A DNA stretch of 5,113 nucleotides. Source: Hyphomicrobiales bacterium (GTDB lineage Bacteria; Pseudomonadota; Alphaproteobacteria; Rhizobiales; NORP267). Numbering within the stretch: position 1 is the first letter of the stretch; each line of letters starts with the position of its first letter. Shown one piece after another: positions 1-5,113 of this stretch. The notes beneath the pieces were generated by a model, which did not search any database, was not told the DNA's origin, and worked only from the letters and a program-made list of their open reading frames with translations. Made by a program: the position numbers and the translations under genes. Where the stretch lies: contig JAESRU010000231.1 in assembly GCA_016764455.1 (NCBI GenBank), positions 1 through 5,113 of the forward strand, in the 5' to 3' direction.

Positions 1-1
1 C

Positions 2-598
2 GATTCTATCGCCATAAGCAATGGCAGCAGCATCGGCCGCAATGCCGCCAGCAAGGGTCAGGTTCTCGGCGATGCCGGGGCGGATACAATCACGATCAAT
101 TACGGCTTGGTGGGTGCTTCAGGCGCCGGGACGGTCTCTGGTGGAGCGGATAATGATAGCATCGCTCTGAGCAATAATACCTTTGTCGGCAACTTAGCCG
201 GCAGCACGGGCCAGGTTCTCGGCGATGCCGGTGCTGATACCATCACGATCGATTCGAGCAGTGTGGGTCGGTTTGGCGCCGGCACGGTCTCCGGTGGCGC
301 AAACAATGACAGCATCGCACTAAGTAATGGCAGCTTCGTCGGCCGCTCTGGCGGCAGCACGGGTCAGGTTCTCGGCGATGCCGGCAACGACACGATCACG
401 CTTGCCAATACGACTGTCGGTGTTACGGGCAATGCCACGGTGGACGGCGGCACAGAGAATGATTCCATCGCCTTGTCGGCTGGAACCAATGTGGGTGCCA
501 ACGGTCGGATACTTGGTAATGCCGGGAACGATACGATCTCGGTTGATAATAGTGTCATCCGCAACGCAGCCGCTGTGTTTGATGGCGGTGCGGATACT
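2..598 (+). repeat. In-frame 153-bp (51-residue) tandem repeat of the autotransporter passenger
   Basis: The DSIA[IL]S motif recurs at 2, 155, 308 and 461, exactly 153 bp apart each time, giving three full 51-residue units and a shorter last one of 46 residues (461-598) that runs into ADTDQLTF. Each full unit carries two RTX-like motifs: one of type GGANNDSIA and one of type GDAGADTIT, with their Asp residues 27 and then 24 residues apart. The second motif is encoded by an identical 20-bp block at 59-78, 212-231 and 365-384. The first copy is cut by the window edge, so the array very probably continues to the left. The motifs resemble GGxGxDxUx calcium-binding turns but are not spaced every nine residues, so calcium binding is a guess. 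Confidence 0.92.
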
Positions 599-2293
599 GA
601 CCAGCTAACCTTTACCGCTAATGCAAACGCAACCGTGAACCCGGGTGAGTTTGTCAATTTCGAGCTTCTCAGAAAAGGCGGCGCTGCCAATCTCACATTG
701 ACCGGCAATCAGACCTTTGCCACCTCGACGACAGTTGCTGCCGGCTCACTGACCCTTGGTGGTGGCACCCTGACCACGGGCTTATTGGACATCCTCAATG
801 GCGGCACGTTCATTCCCTTCTCGACGGTGATCGGCAACGTCAACAATGCTGGCCTGGTGTCGCCTGGGGGTGGCAACAACCAGGATACCTTGACGATCCA
901 GGGCGACTTTACCCAGTCGGCGACGGGCCAGCTGGATATCGACATTTTTGCCGCCAATGGCGTCGCTGATCTGGTGGCTGTGACAGGGACCGCGACGCTG
1001 GGTGGCACGCTTAACCTGATTATCAACGGGGTGATCGCACCCACCAACACCTATACCATCCTCACGGCAACGACGGTGGCAGGCACATTCGCCACCGTCC
1101 AGCAAACGGCGGCCATCGCCCAGACGGTGACGGTCAACCCAACCAATGTTGTTTTGGAGCAATCGGTCGATTTCGCCGCCAATGCAGGCACCCCGAACCA
1201 GATCGCCACCGGTGCCAATCTGAATGATATCCTCCTGGCGGGCGGCGCAAGCGGTAATCTTCAGGCGGCGATCAACGCGATTGGTGGCATCGTCGATATC
1301 GCGACCTTCCAGACAGCGCTCGACCTGCTGCATTCGGAACCCTATCTGGCGCAGCTTTTGACCAGTTGGTACAACGCCCAGAATTTTGCCCAATCGATGA
1401 TGAGCTGCCCGGTGACAATCGATGGCTCAGTTGCGATCGGCGTTGAAGGCGAATGTTCCTGGGCGCGGATCGAAGGCCGCAGCTTTGATCAGGACCGCAC
1501 GGCTGCCAATATCGGCATCGAGGAAAATGTCCTCAGCTTCAGCATCGGGGCACAGTTTGCGATTGCCGAGAATGCTTCAAACGGCGTCTGGCATCTGGGG
1601 CTTGGCGCTAATTACGAATATATCGAATCCGACATCGATACCCGCGCTGCAAGCGAAGGCCACCGGATCGCGCTCGCGGCCTCTCTGAAAGGCCAATGGG
1701 GCGACACGACGTTATCGACCGTCCTTACTGCCAGCTATGGCAGCTTCGATATGGCAAGGTTTATCGTGTTGCCAGGCTTCACGGCGACCGCATTGGGCGA
1801 ACAGGATGTAAGCCAGATCGGCGTCTACACGCGCCTTGCCCACAGCTTCATCCGCGACACCCATTATATCCGCCCGATGATCGATCTCTCGGCCAATTAT
1901 ATCCATACGGGTTCCTTGACCGAGACCGGCGCCGGGGCCCTTGGCCTCAATCTGGCAAGCACCGGTGAGTGGATATTTGCAGCAACGCCTGCGATTGAAT
2001 TCGGCGCTGATATCCAGCAAGCCTCCGGCACCACAATCAGACCGTTCTTGCGTGCAGGCGTCACCTTCCTTGGCAGCGATCAGGCATCCGTCGCCACCAG
2101 CTTTATTGGTGCGCCAGCAGGCGTCACTCCGTTCCGGGTCACCAGCAATTACGACAACGTCTTCGCTGTGATCGAGACCGGTGTGACCATCATCAACAAT
2201 GACGGTCTTGACCTGAAGCTCAATTACAGCGGTAATTTCGGTGAAAACACCCAAACCCATGCCGGCGGATTCAAACTCAGCTTCGATTATTAG
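2..2293 (+). CDS. Autotransporter (type Va secretion) protein, 5'-truncated by window edge
   Basis: The reading frame is open from the left edge, so the start and signal peptide lie outside; a TTG at 107 is only an internal codon. Residue 1 here is the codon at 2-4, and 763 codons are present. Seen in order: 51-residue repeats with G-x-A-x-x-D-[ST]-I motifs (residues 1 to about 200); a Gly/Thr/Asn-rich beta-helix-like stretch with an autotransporter-associated strand repeat (about 230-262, NLTLTG...AAGSLTLGGGTL) and passenger end (to about 385); a helical linker (about 390-468) containing ALDLLHSEPYLAQLL; and a C-terminal barrel from about 485 to 763, close to the usual size of the autotransporter beta-domain. 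The barrel begins CSWARIEGR and ends KLSFDY, a terminal aromatic residue as expected for recognition by the BAM machinery. Cys469 and Cys485 flank the linker-barrel junction, a pair I recall from related alphaproteobacterial proteins. Family knowledge: the barrel inserts in the outer membrane and the passenger is displayed or released outside. Whether the passenger is an adhesin is inference; no protease motif was seen. Confidence 0.93.
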   Translation, partial: DSIAISNGSSIGRNAASKGQVLGDAGADTITINYGLVGASGAGTVSGGADNDSIALSNNTFVGNLAGSTGQVLGDAGADTITIDSSSVGRFGAGTVSGGANNDSIALSNGSFVGRSGGSTGQVLGDAGNDTITLANTTVGVTGNATVDGGTENDSIALSAGTNVGANGRILGNAGNDTISVDNSVIRNAAAVFDGGADTDQLTFTANANATVNPGEFVNFELLRKGGAANLTLTGNQTFATSTTVAAGSLTLGGGTLTTGLLDILNGGTFIPFSTVIGNVNNAGLVSPGGGNNQDTLTIQGDFTQSATGQLDIDIFAANGVADLVAVTGTATLGGTLNLIINGVIAPTNTYTILTATTVAGTFATVQQTAAIAQTVTVNPTNVVLEQSVDFAANAGTPNQIATGANLNDILLAGGASGNLQAAINAIGGIVDIATFQTALDLLHSEPYLAQLLTSWYNAQNFAQSMMSCPVTIDGSVAIGVEGECSWARIEGRSFDQDRTAANIGIEENVLSFSIGAQFAIAENASNGVWHLGLGANYEYIESDIDTRAASEGHRIALAASLKGQWGDTTLSTVLTASYGSFDMARFIVLPGFTATALGEQDVSQIGVYTRLAHSFIRDTHYIRPMIDLSANYIHTGSLTETGAGALGLNLASTGEWIFAATPAIEFGADIQQASGTTIRPFLRAGVTFLGSDQASVATSFIGAPAGVTPFRVTSNYDNVFAVIETGVTIINNDGLDLKLNYSGNFGENTQTHAGGFKLSFDY

Positions 2294-2304
2294 AGGCAAA
2301 ACGC

Positions 2305-2325
2305 GGCGGGTCCAAAGCCCCCGCC
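2305..2325 (+). terminator. GC hairpin after the autotransporter, weak terminator candidate
   Basis: GGCGGG (2305-2310) pairs perfectly with CCCGCC (2320-2325) around a 9-nt loop, 12 bp after the stop codon. An overlapping alternative pairs GAGGC (2293-2297) with GCCTC (2323-2327). No T-run follows, so a classical intrinsic terminator is not supported. It may stop transcription with help from Rho, or merely protect the 3' end. Confidence 0.4.
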
Positions 2326-2471
2326 TCCATGATGCCAAGCGTCTGCAACTGATGCGGTATTCGCCTGGGCAAATAGAGAAATTCATTATCTCGACAATCG
2401 GCAAGGCGTGCGGCGCAATCGCATAGCAGCACTTGTCGAATGGTGGCAAATCGCAGTCAAAACCACAATTG

Positions 2472-3326
2472 TTATGGTTCAATGTGTCCTTCTATCAAAT
2501 TTCTCTGCTGCGAAAAAACTTGATAAAGGTAATCCATAAGTGCGCGAACACGGGGGTTGTTGCGCACGTCTTCGTGGGTCAATACCCAAATTTCCATATC
2601 TGGCTTAAGCGGTATCTCTGGAACCCGAACCAGCCCAGGCAAAGTTTCGCCGACAAAACAAGGGAGAATGCCAATCCCGTGCCCATTGCGAAGGGTATCT
2701 GCGACCACAGATAGCGAATTTGAACGAAAAGCAGTCCGGGCATGAAGCTGCGGGTCAATTTCTGGTGCGTAATCGAGTGCAATCCAGCGGTCAAGGACAG
2801 GGCGATTATCCAGGTAAGTTTGCGACGCGTAGCCTGCCAAAGGGCTGTTCGCTACCTTGCGCCCAAATGCCTGATCTGGAGGTGTATTCGTGATGCGCAC
2901 AATCACATCCGCTTCGCGGCGGCCCAAATTTGTTAGCGTCGAAGTCGTTTCAACGATCAGGTTGATCAGCGGGTGACGCTGCATAAACGCATTTAGCGGT
3001 TCTGCAAGAATGCAGTGATACAGATCTTCCAGCAAAGAAAACCGTATTGTCCCGGCAAACCCGTACTCATTGGCAAAAGCCGCGCGATCAATCGCCGCAA
3101 CATTTTCCGCCACGCTATCCACAAAACCGATGATGCCTTTGGCAAAATCGGTGGCGTTGTAACCATCCCGGCCTCGTTCAAATAAAGTATGGCCCAGCTC
3201 TCCCTCCAGAACACGGATGCGGCGCGAAATGGTTGCGTGCGTTGTGTTGAGCGAGGCGGCGGCTTCCCGGATTGAGCGTGCGCCGATCATGGCTTGAAAA
3301 ATGCGAAGGTCGTCCCAATTTTTCAT
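2472..3326 (-). CDS. LysR-family transcriptional regulator
   Basis: This 284-residue protein, slightly shorter than the usual 300 or so, has the standard LysR architecture. Residues 3-60 form the N-terminal winged helix-turn-helix: DDLRIFQA, then REAAASLNTTHATISRRIRVLE as the HTH and recognition helix, then the wing with LGHTLFERGRDGYNAT. Residues about 61-87 give the linker helix, and about 90-280 the two-lobed effector-binding domain, with typical blocks RREADVIVRI (136-145) and NGHGIGILPCFVGE (214-227) and the closing RVRALMDYL helix. The ATG at 3324-3326 is chosen because MKNWDDLRIF is the normal family beginning. The upstream ribosome site is weak (only TAAG near the start), suggesting low expression, common for such regulators. 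It is transcribed away from the operon starting at 3418 and converges on the autotransporter. By family precedent it probably controls its own promoter and the divergent operon. The effector is unknown. Confidence 0.93.
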   Translation of the reverse strand: MKNWDDLRIFQAMIGARSIREAAASLNTTHATISRRIRVLEGELGHTLFERGRDGYNATDFAKGIIGFVDSVAENVAAIDRAAFANEYGFAGTIRFSLLEDLYHCILAEPLNAFMQRHPLINLIVETTSTLTNLGRREADVIVRITNTPPDQAFGRKVANSPLAGYASQTYLDNRPVLDRWIALDYAPEIDPQLHARTAFRSNSLSVVADTLRNGHGIGILPCFVGETLPGLVRVPEIPLKPDMEIWVLTHEDVRNNPRVRALMDYLYQVFSQQRNLIEGHIEP

Positions 3327-3338
3327 GGCTTAAAAACA

Positions 3339-3362
3339 ATCCACTTTGTCACATAATTGGAT
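3339..3362. promoter_or_regulatory. Candidate LysR operator dyad overlapping the -35 box
   Basis: ATCCA (3339-3343) and TGGAT (3358-3362) form an interrupted dyad with 14 bp between the arms, and the spacer includes the proposed -35 hexamer. LysR-type proteins usually bind interrupted dyads between divergent genes, often fitting T-N11-A, but the arms here are wider apart than that core. A dyad of this length can arise by chance, so this is a candidate only. Confidence 0.25.
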
Positions 3363-3374
3363 ATTTTTTAGCAT
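3346..3374 (+). promoter_or_regulatory. Candidate sigma70-like promoter for the two-gene operon
   Basis: TTGTCA (3346-3351, five of six to TTGACA) is followed after 17 bp by TAGCAT (3369-3374, four of six to TATAAT). Transcription would begin near 3381, leaving a leader of roughly 37 nt before the ATG at 3418. The AT-rich spacer fits a promoter. It lies in the 91-bp gap between divergent genes. No equally convincing promoter was found for the LysR gene on the other strand. Confidence 0.45.
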
Positions 3375-3384
3375 GACGGTTTTG

Positions 3385-3395
3385 CCTAATCTAGG
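3385..3395. promoter_or_regulatory. Short palindrome CCTA-ATC-TAGG in the divergent leader
   Basis: A perfect 4-bp-arm palindrome with a 3-bp centre sits just downstream of the proposed transcription start of the operon and upstream of its ribosome site. It could be a second contact for the LysR protein or another repressor. It is short enough to be chance. Confidence 0.2.
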
Positions 3396-3417
3396 TCTTT
3401 GATGAAAAGGAGAGACG

Positions 3418-3717
3418 ATGACATATGAAATCACATTGCTAAGCGCCGACATCCGTAACCCGATGGATGGCGAAATGCGAATTGGGCTGGAGCATGACGG
3501 AAAGCGCGCGGCCGAAGTCGAATATCATTGGACCGCGAAGCAGTTTACAGCGGTTTTTCACGGCCACGCACCCTCGATGCCTTCGCCAGCCCACCCGACA
3601 ACATTTATCGAACGGCCCATAGCGGCAATATACGCATTGAAAACCGACGCCCATCGACTTCCCAGCGATGTGTTCAACGACAACCGCGTTTTCATGACCA
3701 CTGAATCAAAGGATTAG
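3418..3717 (+). CDS. Unrecognised 99-residue cytoplasmic protein, first gene of the LysR-divergent operon
   Basis: I do not recognise a family. The start is well supported: AAGGAGA at 3407-3413 ends 4 nt before the ATG at 3418. The product begins MTYEITLLSADIRN and has no signal peptide or membrane segment, so it is probably cytoplasmic. The first half (about 3-48) reads as alternating beta strands (YEITLLSA, MRIGLEH, AAEVEYHW, QFTAVFHG). A Pro/His-rich segment HGHAPSMPSPAHP (48-60) follows, then a mixed region (IAAIYALKTDAHRLPSDVF) and a polar tail. Six His residues are present (26, 37, 48, 50, 59, 79), but no known metal-site pattern is clear. The gene ends 4 bp before the next one and its 3' end carries that gene's ribosome site, so the two are probably co-translated. 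The LysR gene upstream is the likely regulator. A small enzyme accessory or a binding protein is possible; no function is assigned. Confidence 0.8.
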   Translation: MTYEITLLSADIRNPMDGEMRIGLEHDGKRAAEVEYHWTAKQFTAVFHGHAPSMPSPAHPTTFIERPIAAIYALKTDAHRLPSDVFNDNRVFMTTESKD

Positions 3718-3721
3718 CCCA

Positions 3722-4399
3722 ATGAAAAAAATGAAAATGATGATCGCTCTTGGTGCCACTATTTTTTGGGCAGGAGCAGGGGCGGCGACAGCGCAACAAA
3801 TTGGTGTTGTCGGACTGTACCAGAACGGTCAATCTCTGAACAATACAGCAATATCCGATCTCGGGTGTGTTGTTCAGCGCAATGGCGCCATTGTTGCGAT
3901 GCAAGGCATGCTTTCACCATCGTTGACCCAACCGGATCAGTTCATTGTGCTGGCTTGCGAACAATCGGTTTTGGAGAATTCTGAACGTCGGGCTGTTCTT
4001 GCTGGTCTTTTTGCAGGCGGCGAGCCGATTGCCCTGTTTGAAGGCGCGTTGACCGATTTTGAAGTGCCCGCAACCACCCCTGATGTTGCCGAACGACAAT
4101 ATATCCTCAAGCTTGGTTACTACAACAACATCGATATCGATGCTCGCAATGCAGGCCTGACGGCGCTGGGAGCAAAAGCTTCACAACGCGAGGGCCATTG
4201 GGGCAATGAATCGTTCCTGCAGGTACACAGAGCTTCAGGCATCGCGACACCAGACGAAGTCGTAATTCTCTATTACGAGACCGCCGAGATCGGTGATAAA
4301 TTTCGCGATTCTAATCCCGACATCCTGGAAGAGGTGACGGCGTTTAATGCCGCCCATCTAAACGGGTTTGTTTATCTGATTGGAGCAGCTAGTGAATGA
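3722..4399 (+). CDS. Unrecognised exported (periplasmic or secreted) protein of 225 residues
   Basis: The N-terminus is a clear Sec signal peptide: basic MKKMKMM, hydrophobic core IALGATIFWAGAGAA, and ATA before a likely cut after Ala24 (ATA|QQ). No lipobox Cys is present and no later hydrophobic span looks like a membrane anchor, so the mature protein of about 201 residues is soluble in the periplasm or secreted. The mature part has just two cysteines, Cys49 (ISDLGCVVQ) and Cys79 (IVLACEQS), which could form a disulfide in an oxidising compartment. The rest mixes short strands and helices (SERRAVLAGLF, EVVILYYETAE, ILEEVTAFNAAHLNGFVYLIG). I know no family for it and see no catalytic motif. 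The ribosome site AAAGGA (3708-3713) lies inside the end of the preceding gene, 4 bp upstream, implying one transcript and translational coupling. The LysR gene across the divergent promoter probably controls it. Confidence 0.85.
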   Translation: MKKMKMMIALGATIFWAGAGAATAQQIGVVGLYQNGQSLNNTAISDLGCVVQRNGAIVAMQGMLSPSLTQPDQFIVLACEQSVLENSERRAVLAGLFAGGEPIALFEGALTDFEVPATTPDVAERQYILKLGYYNNIDIDARNAGLTALGAKASQREGHWGNESFLQVHRASGIATPDEVVILYYETAEIGDKFRDSNPDILEEVTAFNAAHLNGFVYLIGAASE

Positions 4400-4617
4400 G
4401 CAATGGAGTTTGCGTCTAGTGGCATAGTCAGAGGGAACCGCTTGAGCGGGCGCGGGCATTTCATAGCTTTGTTGGAAAAGAAATCCACGTCAGCTTCGAA
4501 ATGTGGAAAATTTGCCACAAGAACGCAAAACTGATGTCAGCCATGAAAGGGGTTGGCAACGAAGCACGTCAACACCCGCGCCACTGCCTCAACGTCACCA
4601 GATTTCCAGAAAAATCA

Positions 4618-4680
4618 TGGGTCAGTTTCGCAATGAAGCGATCGCTGTGTGGTTGAACGGAACAACTACAATCTGACCCA
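4618..4680. repeat. 8-bp inverted repeat TGGGTCAG / CTGACCCA
   Basis: TGGGTCAG (4618-4625) and CTGACCCA (4673-4680) are perfect inverted copies 47 nt apart. Similarity continues imperfectly inward (TT after one mismatch on each side), making 10 of 11 matching. The TGGGTCAGTTT-type end recalls termini and internal repeats of some insertion sequences, notably of the IS21 type, but only from memory, and no transposase is present. It may instead be an RNA hairpin or chance. Confidence 0.45.
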
Positions 4681-4684
4681 GGGG

Positions 4685-4779
4685 AACAACCTAACTGCGC
4701 TCGACGGCAACAATTTAACGTGACAATGTTGACGCTATTGCTGACTTGTCCAACGTCAGTCAGGTTGTTGCCGTGGCAA
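4685..4779 (+). promoter_or_regulatory. Leader with competing inverted repeats before the amidohydrolase gene
   Basis: The segment 4762-4774 can pair with two upstream partners. ACGGCAACAA (4704-4713) pairs with TTGTTGCCGT (4765-4774) over 10 bp, enclosing a CTGAC (4741-4745) / GTCAG (4755-4759) stem. AACAACCT (4685-4692) pairs with AGGTTGTT (4762-4769) over 8 bp. The two pairings cannot form together. A short third option is TTGC (4768-4771) with GCAA (4776-4779). The block ends about 20 nt before the ribosome site at 4799-4805. Mutually exclusive stems in this place could act as an attenuator or translation switch. No known riboswitch class was recognised. Confidence 0.3.
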
Positions 4780-4812
4780 TACAAATTTGCGGCCACCCGG
4801 AAGGAAATTCTT

Positions 4813-5113
4813 ATGAAACAACCTATGTTAATCCAGGGCGGAAACGCCTTGCTACCTGGAGAATTGCAATTTAGGCGCGCAGATATTTTGGTCGAAAATG
4901 GCAGGGTTTCTGCTATTGGCACAGGGTTGGAAGTGTCAGATGACGTCGAGATTTTTGAGGCTGCCGGGAAGCTGGTAACCCCTGGTCTGATCGATTTTCA
5001 TATGCATGCATTTCGTTACGGTCATTACCTGTCGATCGATGCAGATGAAATTGCTCACCGTTCCGGTACCACGACATTTGTAGACGCCGGAACTACAGGT
5101 TCTCTCCATTTCA
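4813..5113 (+). CDS. Amidohydrolase/deacetylase-family metallohydrolase, 3'-truncated by window edge
   Basis: GGAAGGA at 4799-4805 sits 7 nt before the ATG, giving a strong start. The first 100 codons are present, roughly the first quarter of a protein of this family. Seen: an N-terminal beta-sandwich segment (MLIQGGNALLPG, RRADILVENGRVSAIG), then KLVTPGLIDFHMH with the H-x-H metal pair at His63 and His65 that starts the TIM barrel, then DEIAHRSGTTTFVDAGTTG. The sandwich, the H-x-H after PGLID and the SGTTTFVDAG strand place it in the amidohydrolase superfamily. The last block most resembles the subgroup often labelled dihydroorotase-like amidohydrolase/deacetylase (members hydrolyse acetyl groups from hydroxy or amino acids), which is not the true PyrC dihydroorotase. 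The remaining metal ligands (later Lys, His, His and Asp) are off the window, so activity and substrate cannot be judged. D-aminoacylase or another cyclic amidohydrolase remains possible. Confidence 0.88.
   Translation, partial: MKQPMLIQGGNALLPGELQFRRADILVENGRVSAIGTGLEVSDDVEIFEAAGKLVTPGLIDFHMHAFRYGHYLSIDADEIAHRSGTTTFVDAGTTGSLHF

Larger units (their letters stand above)
4400..4812. other. 413-bp gap with no convincing gene; repeats and a possible mobile-element scar
   Basis: No reading frame with a ribosome site was found. A plus-strand frame is open from 4420 to 4656 (78 codons; first ATG at 4501, 51 codons) and ends near KSWVSFAMKRSLCG, but it has no Shine-Dalgarno. A minus-strand frame over 4569-4922 overlaps the start of the next gene and looks like a shadow. 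Structure seen: CCGC-TTGA-GCGG (4438-4449), a small hairpin after the operon without a T-run; an 8-bp inverted repeat at 4618-4680; and nested inverted repeats at 4685-4779. The style differs from the flanking genes, so this may be degraded transferred DNA plus the leader of the next gene. Confidence 0.6.

Noticed and set aside
782..1393. Long minus-strand frame (203 codons) opposite the autotransporter
   Set aside because: It lies wholly inside the well-supported plus-strand gene, is Arg/Gly/Asp-rich in the manner of an antisense shadow, and shows no domain.
107..2293. TTG at 107 as the start codon of the autotransporter
   Set aside because: The same frame is open to position 2 and encodes another in-phase copy of the 51-residue repeat, so the true start is outside the window.
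2350..2362. CTGATGCGGTATT resembles a stretch of common cloning vectors
   Set aside because: The match does not continue on either side, so it is best taken as chance and not as vector contamination.
2391..2439. Inverted repeat TCGACAA (2391-2397) / TTGTCGA (2433-2439) as a terminator for the LysR gene
   Set aside because: The arms are only 7 bp with 35 nt between them and no T-run follows in the minus direction.
1712..2482. Minus-strand frame of 256 codons over the barrel-coding region
   Set aside because: It is the antisense of the conserved beta-barrel, shows no recognisable domain, and overlaps the end of the LysR gene.
4501..4656. 51-codon plus-strand frame beginning ATGTGG as a small gene
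   Set aside because: There is no ribosome site before the ATG, no recognisable product, and its end overlaps the inverted repeat. It is described only as part of the gap.
4569..4922. Minus-strand frame of 117 codons over the amidohydrolase start
   Set aside because: It overlaps the strongly supported start of the amidohydrolase gene on the other strand and has no domain or ribosome site of note.
1..5113. CRISPR array, tRNA, rRNA, toxin-antitoxin pair or defence genes
   Set aside because: Nothing with the required structure was found. The only tandem repeat is protein-coding, in frame and without spacers.

Overview
The window looks like bacterial chromosome from a Gram-negative, most likely an alphaproteobacterium. 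This rests on three things: a classical autotransporter with an outer-membrane beta-barrel, the junction style of that barrel (a Cys pair followed by a WARIEGR-like first strand, familiar from Rhizobiales-type autotransporters), and the style of the LysR regulator. Genus cannot be assigned from the sequence alone.

Layout. (1) Positions 2-2293, plus strand: the C-terminal 763 codons of an autotransporter whose start lies outside the window. It has an exactly periodic 51-residue repeat region, a beta-helical passenger end with an autotransporter-associated strand repeat, a helical linker and a complete C-terminal barrel. (2) Positions 2294-2471: short convergent intergenic gap with a GC hairpin. 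(3) Positions 2472-3326, minus strand: a complete LysR-family transcription regulator. (4) Positions 3327-3417: a 91-bp divergent promoter region with a fair sigma70-like promoter facing right and two small dyads. (5) Positions 3418-4399, plus strand: a tight two-gene operon, an unrecognised 99-residue cytoplasmic protein followed 4 bp later by an unrecognised 225-residue exported protein. (6) Positions 4400-4812: 413 bp with no convincing gene, but with inverted repeats of 8 and 10 bp and a possible mobile-element scar. (7) Positions 4813-5113, plus strand: the first 100 codons of an amidohydrolase-superfamily metallohydrolase that runs off the window.

How the parts may work together. The LysR gene stands back to back with the two-gene operon, the classic arrangement in which the regulator controls its divergent neighbour, so the regulator plus the two orphan genes form the most coherent unit here. 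The autotransporter ends before, and converges on, the regulator and is probably independent. The amidohydrolase has its own strong ribosome site and is separated from the operon by the 413-bp gap, whose inverted repeats could form alternative RNA structures. No defence system, CRISPR array, RNA gene or intact mobile element was seen. The best candidates for something undescribed are the LysR/orphan/exported-protein cassette and the 51-residue, two-motif passenger repeat.
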